A DNA stretch of 51,227 nt from Nitrobium sp046350935 (GTDB taxonomy: Bacteria > Nitrospirota > Thermodesulfovibrionia > Thermodesulfovibrionales > Dissulfurispiraceae): NCBI GenBank assembly GCA_046350935.1, contig JAXLZK010000031.1:1-51227 (forward strand), given 5' to 3'. Position numbers and translations under genes: made by a program. This document shows positions 8,102 to 16,341 of the stretch, in pieces (position 1 is the first letter of the stretch; every line of letters begins with the position of its first letter). The notes below the pieces were generated by a model. It was not told the origin of the DNA and made no database searches. It saw only the letters and a list, made by a program, of their open reading frames with translations.

Positions 8102-10228
8102 TTATCCCTGCCTGTCGCCCTGCTCCCGCATGGCTTCTTTCCTGCTGAGCCGGACGCGCCCCTGGTTGTCGATTTCGATGACCTTCACCAGCACCTCGTC
8201 CCCCACATTCAGTTCGTCGGTGACCTTCGCCACCCTCTTTTCGGAGATCTGCGAGATATGGAGGAGGCCGTCGACCCCGGGGAGAATCTCCACAAAGGCG
8301 CCGAAGTCGGCGATGCGCACGACTTTGCCCTTGTAGACCTTGTTCAGCTCGGCTTCCGCAACGATGCCGTTGATGATCTCGATCGCCTTCTGCGCCGAGG
8401 CTTCGTCGGAGGAGGCGATATTGACGGTTCCGGAATCGTCGATGTCGATCTTGACGCCGGTCTGTTCGATGATGCTCCGGATGACCTTGCCCCCGGTGCC
8501 GATGACGTCCCTGATCTTGTCCTGCTTGATCTTCAGGGTGTAGATGCGCGGCGCGTGGGGCGAGAGGCTCGTCCGCGGCGAAGGCATCGCCTCCTGCATC
8601 CTGCCGAGGATGTGGAGCCTGCCCCGGCGGGCCTGCTCAAGGGCGTTCTGCATGATCTCCCGGCTTACTCCGCCGATCTTTACGTCCATCTGGAAGGCGG
8701 TGATGCCGTTCTCGGTGCCCGCCACCTTGAAGTCCATGTCGCCGAGGTGGTCCTCAAGGCCGAGGATGTCGGTAAGGACGACCACCTGGTCACCCTCCTT
8801 GATGAGGCCCATCGCGATCCCCGCAACAGGAGCAGTGATGGGGACGCCCGCGTCCATGAGGGAGAGGGTGGCGCCGCATACCGTCGCCATGGACGAGGAG
8901 CCGTTGGATTCGAGGATGTCGGAAACGATGCGGATGGTATACGGGAACACTTCCTTGGAGGGGATCACGTACTTCAACGCCCGTTCCGCAAGGGCGCCGT
9001 GGCCGATCTCCCTCCTGCCCGGCGAGCGCAGGGGCTTCACTTCTCCCACGCTGAAGGGCGGGAAGTTGTAGTGGAGCATGAAGGTTTTATACATTTCCCC
9101 TTCGAGGGAGTCTATCTTCTGTTCATCGTCGGCGGTGCCGAGGGTGGTCGCCACAAGCGCCTGCGTCTCGCCCCTGATGAAGAGAGCCGAACCGTGCGCC
9201 CGGGGCAGGAACCCCATATGGCAGGAGATCGGGCGTATCTCGTCGGGCTTCCTGTTGTCCGACCGGACCCCTTCCCGGAGGATCGTGTTCCTGACGATTT
9301 CCTTTTCGTAGGCATCGAACAGGTTCGCGATGTCCCGGGTGAGGTCTTTCCCGGCCTTCCCGAAGAGCTTCTCCGCGTTTTCGGGCGTGTTCAGGTGTTT
9401 GATCACGTCTTCGAGGACGATGTCGAGGGCCTCCTGCCGGCGCAGCTTGCCCGGTATCCGGATCGCCTCTTCCATTCTTTCCGCGACAAAGGCCCGCACA
9501 GCGGCCTTCAGTTCGGCGGATTCCTCCACGGGGGTGACGGGTCTCTTCTCCTTGCCCACCTTTTCCTTCAACTCGTTTTGGAGCCCGACGATCCTCTTGA
9601 TCTCCCGGTGGGCGAAGTCGATGGCCTCAAGCAGGACGGTCTCCGAAACTTCGGCGCCGCCGCCTTCCACCATGATGACCGCATCCGCCGTCCCGGCCAC
9701 CACCAGGTTGAGGTCGAGCGAGTCGCTCTCGGACAGGTCGGGGTTGATCACCAGGGTTCCGTCGCGCCTGCCCACCCGCACCGCCCCCACGGGACCGCCG
9801 AAGGGAATGTCGGAGATATGGACGGCAGCCGAGGCGCCGATGACCCCCAGTATGTCCGAAACATTTTCCTCTCCATAGGACAACACCGAGACGATGACCT
9901 GTGTTTCCGAATAAAATCCCTTGGGAAATAAAGGCCTGAGGGGTCTGTCGATGAGACGGGATGTCAGGACTTCCTTTTCCGATGGTTTTCCTTCCCTTTT
10001 GAAAAAACCTCCCGGTATTTTCCCGGCCGAATAGGTCTTCTCCTGGTAGTCGACGGTCAGGGGAAAGAAATCCAGCCCTTCCTTGACTCTTTTGTCGGCA
10101 ACTGAGGTCGCGAGGACAATCGTGTCTCCGTACTTCGCTACTACGGCGCCGCCCGACTGCCGCGCCATCTGTCCCGTCTCGATGATGAGCCTCTTTCCTT
10201 TAATCTCAAGTTCTACCGTAGTCATCAA
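8102..10228 (-). CDS. pnp: Polyribonucleotide nucleotidyltransferase (PNPase)
   Basis: PNPase is a phosphorolytic 3'-5' exoribonuclease and degradosome component. The product is 708 residues, a normal full length. Two RNase PH-like domains are visible: the first from the N-terminus to about residue 220, with the GKIPGGFFKREGKPSE loop; the second from about residue 310, with GRREIGHGALAERAL and SNGSSSMATVCG. A KH domain (IRDVIGTGGKVIRSI, about 555-615) and an S1 domain (VYKGKVVRIADFGAFVEILPG, about 620-690) follow. It lies downstream of rpsO in the classical rpsO-pnp order. The 104-base gap holds a long imperfect stem-loop that could be the RNase III/PNPase autoregulatory site known from other bacteria. 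Confidence 0.98.
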   Translation of the reverse strand: MMTTVELEIKGKRLIIETGQMARQSGGAVVAKYGDTIVLATSVADKRVKEGLDFFPLTVDYQEKTYSAGKIPGGFFKREGKPSEKEVLTSRLIDRPLRPLFPKGFYSETQVIVSVLSYGEENVSDILGVIGASAAVHISDIPFGGPVGAVRVGRRDGTLVINPDLSESDSLDLNLVVAGTADAVIMVEGGGAEVSETVLLEAIDFAHREIKRIVGLQNELKEKVGKEKRPVTPVEESAELKAAVRAFVAERMEEAIRIPGKLRRQEALDIVLEDVIKHLNTPENAEKLFGKAGKDLTRDIANLFDAYEKEIVRNTILREGVRSDNRKPDEIRPISCHMGFLPRAHGSALFIRGETQALVATTLGTADDEQKIDSLEGEMYKTFMLHYNFPPFSVGEVKPLRSPGRREIGHGALAERALKYVIPSKEVFPYTIRIVSDILESNGSSSMATVCGATLSLMDAGVPITAPVAGIAMGLIKEGDQVVVLTDILGLEDHLGDMDFKVAGTENGITAFQMDVKIGGVSREIMQNALEQARRGRLHILGRMQEAMPSPRTSLSPHAPRIYTLKIKQDKIRDVIGTGGKVIRSIIEQTGVKIDIDDSGTVNIASSDEASAQKAIEIINGIVAEAELNKVYKGKVVRIADFGAFVEILPGVDGLLHISQISEKRVAKVTDELNVGDEVLVKVIEIDNQGRVRLSRKEAMREQGDRQG

Positions 10229-10265
10229 ATTTTTCTTTTTTCTCCTATTGTATTGATCGTAGAAA

Positions 10266-10322
10266 GTGGAAAGAAGAAGTGGGAAATAAGAAAATTCCTA
10301 CTCCTCACTTCGTACCTTTCAC
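10266..10322 (-). promoter_or_regulatory. Long imperfect stem-loop in the rpsO-pnp gap
   Basis: Plus-strand 10266-10293 and 10295-10322 form a roughly 28-bp imperfect stem with almost no loop (GTGGAAAG...AAGTGGGAA pairing with TTCCTACT...CCTTTCAC). In Escherichia coli a comparable pnp leader stem is cut by RNase III to start pnp autoregulation. The position fits, but the function here is inference. Confidence 0.5.
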
Positions 10323-10332
10323 GTTTTTTGTG

Positions 10333-10602
10333 CTATTTTCTGAGACCGAGGCGCTCGATCAGCGTATCGTAACGGCCTTTATCTGAAGTCTTCAGATACC
10401 CGAGAAGCCTCTTCCTTTGAGCGACGAGCTTCAAAAGCCCCCGTCTTGAGTGGTGGTCTTTCTTATGGGTTTTAAAATGCTCTGTGAGATAGGTTATCCT
10501 TTCGGTCAACAGAGCTACCTGTACCTCAGGAGATCCTGTATCATGATCATGGATCTTGTAGGACTCGATAATTTCCTTCTTTTTCACCGTATCAAGGGAC
10601 AT
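10333..10602 (-). CDS. rpsO: 30S ribosomal protein uS15
   Basis: The product is 89 residues, the standard length for S15, which binds 16S rRNA in the platform of the small subunit. The sequence is typical throughout (TGSPEVQVALLTERI, then HKKDHHSRRGLLKLVAQRK and RLLGYLKTSD). A GGTGG element lies a few bases upstream of the ATG. It is the first gene of the rpsO-pnp-M16 run; truB does not precede it, so a dedicated promoter is expected in the 299-base gap shared with the divergent rdgB. Confidence 0.98.
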   Translation of the reverse strand: MSLDTVKKKEIIESYKIHDHDTGSPEVQVALLTERITYLTEHFKTHKKDHHSRRGLLKLVAQRKRLLGYLKTSDKGRYDTLIERLGLRK

Positions 10603-10756
10603 TTACCATCACCACCTTTCTTTCCTTTATGCCGTGCAGGTATGTGCAGGCTGATGCACAAAGCTAAAAAACATCTTCAGTGTAATAGGTTAGCACATGG
10701 CATGCTCCTCTGTAAAGGCTTCCGCGGCAGGTGGACAGTACCGTATCCCTATACTA

Positions 10757-10762
10757 ATTATA
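10757..10762 (-). promoter_or_regulatory. Candidate -10 element for rpsO
   Basis: The minus strand reads TTGGGGTATAATT, with a perfect TATAAT about 155 bases upstream of the rpsO ATG. No good -35 hexamer is visible at 16-18 bases. Confidence 0.3.
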
Positions 10763-10863
10763 CCCCAACGCGCCTTTTCAGTACGGGATCATCGTCCTTC
10801 CATGAGGTTCCGGCAGCTCCGGAGCCCCCCGCCCCCCCTTTCCTCCGCCGCCTCTTTATCATT

Positions 10864-10869
10864 TATAAT
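10864..10869 (+). promoter_or_regulatory. Candidate -10 element for rdgB
   Basis: A perfect TATAAT lies 33 bases before the rdgB ATG, and GGAGGA is properly placed between them. No clear -35 is seen. Confidence 0.3.
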
Positions 10870-10901
10870 AATCGGTCGTTTATTTCAGACGGAGGAACGC
10901 G

Positions 10902-11498
10902 ATGGAAATAGTGCTTGCGACCCGGAACAAGAAGAAGGTGGAGGAGATGCGGAGGATCCTCCGTATGGAGGAAATGACCCTTCTGACGCTCGACAGTTTC
11001 CCTTCCTGTCCGGAGGTGGAGGAGGACGCGGACAGTTTCGAGGGAAATGCGCGCAAGAAGGCCCTGGCCGTGGCGGAATGCACCGGCAGGGCTGCGGTAG
11101 CGGACGACTCCGGCCTGGAAGTGTACGCGCTGGGGGGGGCTCCCGGGGTGCTGTCCGCCCGGTATGCAGGTGAAAAGGCCGGCGATGAAGCGAATAGGGA
11201 GAAACTGCTCAGTGCTCTGGAGGGGGTGCCTCAGGGGGAGAGGGGTGCGCGCTTTGTCTGCTGCATCGTCCTTGCCTTCCCCGGGGGAGAGACAGCGAGC
11301 TTTTTCGGCACCGTGGAGGGGACCGTCGGCCGGGAGGGGAAGGGGAGAAAGGGGTTCGGGTACGATCCCCTGTTCTCTCCGGCAGGAGACCTCCGCACCT
11401 TCGCCGAGATGGAGCCGGAGGAAAAGGACGCGTTGAGCCACCGGAAGAGGGCGTTGGAAAAGCTTGGCGCGTATTTCAGGGCCGTTGCTTCCGAATAA
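10902..11498 (+). CDS. rdgB: XTP/dITP diphosphatase (RdgB/HAM1 family)
   Basis: This house-cleaning enzyme hydrolyses ITP, dITP and XTP to monophosphates and PPi, keeping deaminated purines out of nucleic acids. The product is 198 residues, the usual length. It starts with the family opening MEIVLATRNKKKVEEMRRIL and carries SFEGNARKKALAVAE, ADDSGLEVYALGGAPGV and the GRKGFGYDPLF motif. A GGAGGAACGCG ribosome-binding site precedes the ATG. It is transcribed away from rpsO. The next gene is adk after about 195 bases, so it may or may not be co-transcribed with it. Confidence 0.96.
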   Translation: MEIVLATRNKKKVEEMRRILRMEEMTLLTLDSFPSCPEVEEDADSFEGNARKKALAVAECTGRAAVADDSGLEVYALGGAPGVLSARYAGEKAGDEANREKLLSALEGVPQGERGARFVCCIVLAFPGGETASFFGTVEGTVGREGKGRKGFGYDPLFSPAGDLRTFAEMEPEEKDALSHRKRALEKLGAYFRAVASE

Positions 11499-11693
11499 CC
11501 CCCCCTTTCCCCTTCCGCCGCACCGGGTTGCGCCTGTTTTCGCTCCTCCCTGCGCCTCTCCAGCCGGACTTTCCCTGAAAAGAGCGAGAATATAAGGAAA
11601 ATTAATGTTCTGATTATAAATTTAAAATTGAATTAGCCTTTCTCTATCGATTATCTTAAAGTGTCCTTCTAAAATTCCTGCGGAGGTTCTTCG

Positions 11694-12341
11694 ATGAAAA
11701 TAGTTCTTCTCGGCGCACCCGGGGCCGGCAAAGGGACCCAGGCAAAGAAAATCGTTGAAAAATATCCTATTCCTCAGATTTCTACCGGTGATTTGCTGCG
11801 GGCGGCGGTCGCGGCGGGAAGCGCGCTCGGCAGAGAGGCGAAGTCGTATATGGACAAGGGCGAGTTGGTGCCCGACAGCGTGGTGCTCGGCATGGTGGAG
11901 GAGAGGCTCAGGCAGGCGGATTGTTCGAAAGGGTATATCCTTGACGGGTTCCCCCGGAACACGAAGCAGGCCGAGGCGCTGGACAGCATGCTCTCTTCCC
12001 TTAATATGTCCCTGAGCGCGGCCCTCAGCGTGGATGTCCCCTTTGAGGACCTGATGAAGAGGCTCACCGGACGGAGGACCTGCAAGGCGTGCGGGCAGAT
12101 GTACAACGTCTACTTCAATGCACCCGGGAAGGAAGGGGTATGCGACAAATGCGGGGGGGGGCTCTTCCAGAGGGACGACGACAAGGAAGAGACCATCCGG
12201 AAGCGGCTCGAAGTGTACAACGCACAGACGGCTCCTCTCATTGATTATTACGGGAAAAAGGGGATCCTGCAGTCTGTTTCCGGCACCGGGAGCATCGATG
12301 AAATTTTTTGCAGGGTCTGTACTGCGCTGCGCCTCCCCTGA
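11694..12341 (+). CDS. adk: Adenylate kinase, zinc-type lid
   Basis: The enzyme catalyses ATP + AMP = 2 ADP. The product is 215 residues. The P-loop GAPGAGKGTQ is at residues 7-16, and STGDLLR (AMP site) and DGFPRN follow. The LID domain carries CKAC and CDKC pairs about 20 residues apart, the four-cysteine zinc type, and is of the long form. CGGAGG lies upstream of the ATG. It sits immediately before sat. Since sulfate activation and APS reduction produce AMP, this Adk probably serves that pathway as well as general metabolism. An intrinsic terminator overlaps its stop codon, so read-through into sat may be limited. Confidence 0.97.
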   Translation: MKIVLLGAPGAGKGTQAKKIVEKYPIPQISTGDLLRAAVAAGSALGREAKSYMDKGELVPDSVVLGMVEERLRQADCSKGYILDGFPRNTKQAEALDSMLSSLNMSLSAALSVDVPFEDLMKRLTGRRTCKACGQMYNVYFNAPGKEGVCDKCGGGLFQRDDDKEETIRKRLEVYNAQTAPLIDYYGKKGILQSVSGTGSIDEIFCRVCTALRLP

Positions 12342-12357
12342 CGCGGGGGGCTTTTTT
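12331..12357 (+). terminator. Intrinsic terminator overlapping the end of adk
   Basis: A GC-rich stem (GCCTCCCC pairing with GGGGGGC, one wobble pair, loop around the TGA stop) is followed directly by TTTTTT at 12352-12357. It separates adk from sat, whose own ATG is 68 bases beyond the adk stop. Confidence 0.65.
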
Positions 12358-12408
12358 AGGGACTGGATTTCTTACTACTGAAAAATACCAGAAGGAGGAT
12401 GAATCGCT

Positions 12409-13611
12409 ATGGCATTGGTAAATCCGCATGGCAAAGAAGGGAAACTGAAGCCCCTGCTGCTCACCGGGGCGGAGCTGGAGGCAGAGAAGAAAAAAGCGGC
12501 CACTCTGAAGAAGATCAGCATCTCGTCCCGTGAGACCGGCGACCTTATCATGATGGGCATCGGCGGTTTTACCCCCCTCGAAGGGTTCATGGGATACGAG
12601 GACTGGAAAGATGTCTGCGCCGAGTACAAAATGGCGGACGGCACCTTCTGGCCCATCCCCATCACCGTTTCCACCGACGAAAACGTGAAAGCGGGAGATG
12701 AAGTGGCCCTGTACTCCGAGGAGTTCGGGGAGATCATGGCTACCATGAAGGTGACCGAGACGTACAAGATTGATAAGGAGTACGAGTGCAAACAGGTCTT
12801 CAGGACCGCTGACACGGAGCACCCGGGCGTCGTGATGGTCATGAAGCAGGCGGGCACCAACCTGGCCGGCACGGTGAAGGTCCTGAGCGAAGGCACCTTC
12901 CCGAAGGAGTATCCCGGCATCTACCTGACGCCCGCCCAGTCGCGCCATCTGTTCCTCGAAAAGGGCTGGAGCACCGTTGCGGCCTTCCAGACGAGGAACC
13001 CGATGCACCGCTCTCATGAATACCTCTGCAAGATCGCGATCGAGACCTGCGACGGGGTATTCGTCCATATGCTCCTCGGAAAGCTGAAAGCCGGAGACAT
13101 CCCCTCCGACGTGCGCCAGCGGGCCATCGACGTCCTCAACGAGAAGTATTTCGTGAAGGACACCATCGTCGTGGGCGGATATCCGCTCGACATGCGGTAT
13201 GCGGGGCCGCGGGAGGCTCTCCTCCACGCGCTCTTCCGGCAGAACTACGGCTGCAGCCACCTCATTGTGGGCCGCGACCACGCCGGCGTGGGAGAGTACT
13301 ACGGCCCCTTCGACGCCCAGAAGATCTTCGACGAGATCCCGAAGGATGCGCTCGAGACGAAGCCGCTGAAGATCGACTGGACCTTCTATTGCACCCGGTG
13401 CGACGGGATGGCGTCCATGAGGACCTGCCCGCACGGCAAGGAGGACAGGCTCCTCCTCAGCGGCACCAAGCTGCGGAAGATGCTCTCCGAGGGCGCCGAG
13501 GTGCCCGACCACTTCAGCAGGCCGGAGGTGCTCGCCATCCTGAGGGAGTACTACGAGGGGCTGACGGAGAAGGTCGAGATCAAGACCCACAAGTATTCGG
13601 AAGGTGCGTAG
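12409..13611 (+). CDS. sat: Dissimilatory sulfate adenylyltransferase (ATP sulfurylase)
   Basis: The enzyme catalyses ATP + sulfate = APS + PPi in the cytoplasm, the first step of sulfate reduction. The product is 400 residues, a single-domain homo-oligomeric Sat without an APS-kinase extension. The nucleotide motif QTRNPMHRSH starts at Q194 and GRDH is at residues 288-291. A zinc-type patch near the C-terminus (CTRCDGM, then RTCPHGKED) is typical of dissimilatory and archaeal-like Sat. AGGAGG precedes the ATG. It heads the sat-aprBA-qmoABC-CBS-hppA run. The reaction is unfavourable unless PPi is removed, which fits hppA at the end of the run. Confidence 0.97.
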   Translation: MALVNPHGKEGKLKPLLLTGAELEAEKKKAATLKKISISSRETGDLIMMGIGGFTPLEGFMGYEDWKDVCAEYKMADGTFWPIPITVSTDENVKAGDEVALYSEEFGEIMATMKVTETYKIDKEYECKQVFRTADTEHPGVVMVMKQAGTNLAGTVKVLSEGTFPKEYPGIYLTPAQSRHLFLEKGWSTVAAFQTRNPMHRSHEYLCKIAIETCDGVFVHMLLGKLKAGDIPSDVRQRAIDVLNEKYFVKDTIVVGGYPLDMRYAGPREALLHALFRQNYGCSHLIVGRDHAGVGEYYGPFDAQKIFDEIPKDALETKPLKIDWTFYCTRCDGMASMRTCPHGKEDRLLLSGTKLRKMLSEGAEVPDHFSRPEVLAILREYYEGLTEKVEIKTHKYSEGA

Positions 13612-13766
13612 GCGAAAAGACGCGTGAAGGACCGGACGGAAACGGGAATACATGAAATGCAAACTGACGAAAGGGGGTGCGGAGGAGGACGCTACACAGC
13701 AGGACAGCACGTGCGCGCAAGAATACCGATAGCCGTATCATTAAAAAATCGAAGGAGGTAACATCA

Positions 13767-14189
13767 ATGCCGAGTTATGTCATTACGGAGAAGTGTGACG
13801 GCTGCAAGGCCCAGGACAAGACGGCCTGCCAGTACATCTGCCCCAATGACCTCATGACCCTCAACAGGGACCTCATGAAGGCCTACAACCAGGAGCCGGA
13901 GCAGTGCTGGGAGTGCTACAACTGCGTGAAGATCTGCCCGCAGCAGGCGATCGAGGTCAGGGGATACCAGGACTTCAACCCGCTGGGAGGCAATGTCATT
14001 CCCCTGAGGGGCACCGACTCCATCATGTGGACCGTCAAGTTCAGGAACGGGTCCCTCAAGAGGTTCAAATTCCCCATCAGGACGACCCCGGAAGGTTCCA
14101 TCGACCCGTACAAGGGGACGCCGGAGCCCGATTACTCCAAGCTGAAGCAGCCGGGATACTTCAACTACGACGCACGAGTCTCTAAATAA
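13767..14189 (+). CDS. aprB: Adenylylsulfate reductase subunit beta
   Basis: This is the iron-sulfur electron-transfer subunit of APS reductase, partner of AprA. Starting at ATG 13767 (GGAGGT seven bases upstream) it is 140 residues; the open frame extends 30 residues further up but without homology. Two [4Fe-4S] sites are visible: C10, C13, C21 and C25 with the long insertion typical of AprB, and C47, C50, C53 and C57 (CWECYNCVKICP). The C-terminal tail (about 85-140) is the part expected to wrap around AprA. It follows sat after 155 bases and precedes aprA by 15 bases. Confidence 0.97.
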   Translation: MPSYVITEKCDGCKAQDKTACQYICPNDLMTLNRDLMKAYNQEPEQCWECYNCVKICPQQAIEVRGYQDFNPLGGNVIPLRGTDSIMWTVKFRNGSLKRFKFPIRTTPEGSIDPYKGTPEPDYSKLKQPGYFNYDARVSK

Positions 14190-14204
14190 AGGAGGGATGC
14201 ATAG

Positions 14205-16184
14205 ATGGAAAAAGAAACCTGCACGTTTTCATATTGCGCGAGGCCCGAGATCGTCGAAGTCGAGACGGATCTCCTCCTCATCGGCGGCGGTATGGCCTGC
14301 TGCGGCGCTGCGTACGAAGGAGCCCGCTGGGCGACCCCCAAGGGGATAAAAATCACGATGGTCGACAAGGCCGCCACCGACCGGAGCGGCGCGGTCGCCA
14401 TGGGCCTTTCCGCCATCAACACCTACTGCGGCGAGAATGATCCGGCTGATTACGTGAAGTATGTCCGGAACGACCTGATGGGCATCATCAGGGAAGACCT
14501 CGTCTACGACCTCGGCAGGCACGTCGACAACTCCGTCCACCTCTTCGAGGAGTGGGGCCTCCCCATCTGGAAGAAGGCGGACGACGGCTTCTCCCTCGAC
14601 GGCTTCCAGGCCAGGGACCAGGGCAAGGCCATGCTGAAGGACGGCGGAACCCCTGTCAGGTCCGGCAAGTGGCAAATCATGATCAACGGCGAGTCCTACA
14701 AGGTCATCGTCGCCGAGGCCGCGAAGCAGGCCCTCGAATTCAACAGGAAGGCCACCGGCGTGGCGCAGAACCACTTCGAGAGGGTCTTCATCGTGAAGCT
14801 CTACCACGACGCCAACGACCCCAAGAGGGTCGCTGCCGCGGCCGGGTTCAGCGTCCGCGAGAACAAGATGTATATTTTCAAGGCGAAGGCGATCCTTAAC
14901 GCGTCCGGCGGAGCGGTGAACGTCTTCAGGCCGCGTTCCACCCAGGAAGGCCAGGGCCGCGCCTGGTATCCCGTCTGGAACTCCGGCTCCGGGTATGCCC
15001 TCGGCATGCAGGCCGGCGCCGAGCTGACCATGATGGAGAACCGGTTCGTGCCCGCCCGCTTCAAGGACGGATACGGTCCGGTCGGCGCATGGTTCCTCTT
15101 CTTCAAGGCGAAGGCGACCAACTCCCTCGGGGAGGACTACTGCGTCACCCGCATGGACGAGACCAAAAAACTCTACGGTTCCTATGCAGAGAAGCTGGGC
15201 ACCGCTATCCGCAACCACATGATGATGCTCGACATGAAGGCGGGGAAGGGCCCCATCCTCATGAACACCCACACCGCCATGGCCGAGCTCGCCAAGACCA
15301 TGGACGCCAAGAGGATCAAGCACCTCGAGGCGGAGGCGTGGGAGGACTTCCTCGATATGTGCATCGGCCAGGCCGGGCTCTGGGCGTGCAAGAACATCGA
15401 ACCCAACAAGGAGCCTTCCGAGATCATGCCCACCGAGCCGTACCTCCTCGGTTCCCATGCCGGATGCGCGGGGTTCTGGTGCAGCGGCCCCGGCGACATA
15501 CCGGGAACCCCCGAGCACTACTCCTGGGGCTACAACAGGATGTCCACCGTTCCGGGCCTCTTCATGGCGGGCGACATCTGCGGCGCCTCCGGCCATAAGT
15601 TCTCCTCCGGCTCCCATGCGGAGGGCAGGATCGCCGCGAAGTCCGCGATAGCCTTCATCCTCGACCATCCCGACTATACGCCGGCAATCAAGGAGACCCC
15701 CGACCAGATCGCGGCCGACCTGTATTTCCCGTTCGAGACCTTCGAGAAGCACAAGACCTTCTCGACCGACGCGGCCATCAACCCGAACTACATCAGGCCG
15801 AAGATGCTCCAGACCCGGCTCCAGAAGATCGCTGACGAGTACTTCGGCGGCGTCACCACCTGGTACATGACCTCCAAGACGATGCTCGACGAGGGGCTGA
15901 AGCAGCTCGAGATGCTCAAGGAGGACGCCTCCAAGATGGCGGCGAGCAACCTCCACGAGCTGATGAGGTGCTGGGAGAACTTCCACCGGATCCTTTCCGT
16001 GGAAGCGCATGCGCGCCACATCCTCTTCAGGGAGGAGTCCCGGTACCCCGGCTACTACTACCGGGGCGACTTCCTTCCGATCGACGACCAGAACTGGAAG
16101 TGCTTCGTCAATTCCCGGTACGATGCCGAAACCAAAACCTGGGAGATGAAGAAGGTCCCGTACGTACAGATGTTTGCAGAGTAA
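14205..16184 (+). CDS. aprA: Adenylylsulfate reductase subunit alpha
   Basis: This FAD subunit reduces APS to sulfite and AMP. The product is 659 residues, normal for dissimilatory AprA. The N-terminal dinucleotide-binding region (TDLLLIGGGMACCGAAYEGA, about 22-41) belongs to the fumarate-reductase flavoprotein fold. Further AprA blocks are YCGENDPADYVKYVRNDLMG, then QEGQGRAWYPVWNSGSGYA and FSSGSHAEGRIAAKSA near the FAD site. GGAGG precedes the ATG. It is translated just after aprB, with which it forms the heterodimer. Two strong hairpins follow in the 157 bases before qmoA and may set the stoichiometry between AprBA and QmoABC. Confidence 0.98.
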   Translation: MEKETCTFSYCARPEIVEVETDLLLIGGGMACCGAAYEGARWATPKGIKITMVDKAATDRSGAVAMGLSAINTYCGENDPADYVKYVRNDLMGIIREDLVYDLGRHVDNSVHLFEEWGLPIWKKADDGFSLDGFQARDQGKAMLKDGGTPVRSGKWQIMINGESYKVIVAEAAKQALEFNRKATGVAQNHFERVFIVKLYHDANDPKRVAAAAGFSVRENKMYIFKAKAILNASGGAVNVFRPRSTQEGQGRAWYPVWNSGSGYALGMQAGAELTMMENRFVPARFKDGYGPVGAWFLFFKAKATNSLGEDYCVTRMDETKKLYGSYAEKLGTAIRNHMMMLDMKAGKGPILMNTHTAMAELAKTMDAKRIKHLEAEAWEDFLDMCIGQAGLWACKNIEPNKEPSEIMPTEPYLLGSHAGCAGFWCSGPGDIPGTPEHYSWGYNRMSTVPGLFMAGDICGASGHKFSSGSHAEGRIAAKSAIAFILDHPDYTPAIKETPDQIAADLYFPFETFEKHKTFSTDAAINPNYIRPKMLQTRLQKIADEYFGGVTTWYMTSKTMLDEGLKQLEMLKEDASKMAASNLHELMRCWENFHRILSVEAHARHILFREESRYPGYYYRGDFLPIDDQNWKCFVNSRYDAETKTWEMKKVPYVQMFAE

Positions 16185-16193
16185 GACGCGAGC

Positions 16194-16219
16194 GGGAGAG
16201 GGGCGCACGCCCCTCTCCC
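16194..16219 (+). terminator. GC-rich hairpin after aprA
   Basis: Perfect 12-bp arms GGGAGAGGGGCG (16194-16205) and CGCCCCTCTCCC (16208-16219) start ten bases after the aprA stop. Only a weak T content follows (CTATTG), so it may be a partial terminator or a 3'-end stabiliser. Confidence 0.5.
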
Positions 16220-16240
16220 CTATTGTCCGGTGTAGTCGCT

Positions 16241-16289
16241 ACTGCACTGCAGGTAAAAGTAAAAGACGCCCGTTTACCTGCAGTGCAGT
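16241..16289. repeat. Perfect 17-bp inverted repeat between aprA and qmoA
   Basis: The arms ACTGCACTGCAGGTAAA (16241-16257) and TTTACCTGCAGTGCAGT (16273-16289) are exact complements with a 15-base loop. No T-run follows. The position, about 50 bases before the qmoA start, suits an mRNA structure controlling qmo expression or an operator for a dimeric regulator. Neither is shown. Confidence 0.85.
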
Positions 16290-16341
16290 GGAAACAACCC
16301 CGGAAGCAGCGATCAACGCGCTTTATATAAGGAGGAGCAGT

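Noticed and set aside
8066..9931. 621-codon open frame opposite pnp
   Set aside because: It is the antisense shadow of a clear pnp gene in GC-rich DNA, and its product is Asp/His/Gly/Val-rich without any domain.
14229..16208. 659-codon open frame opposite aprA
   Set aside because: Antisense shadow of aprA; composition is typical of reverse-frame translation.
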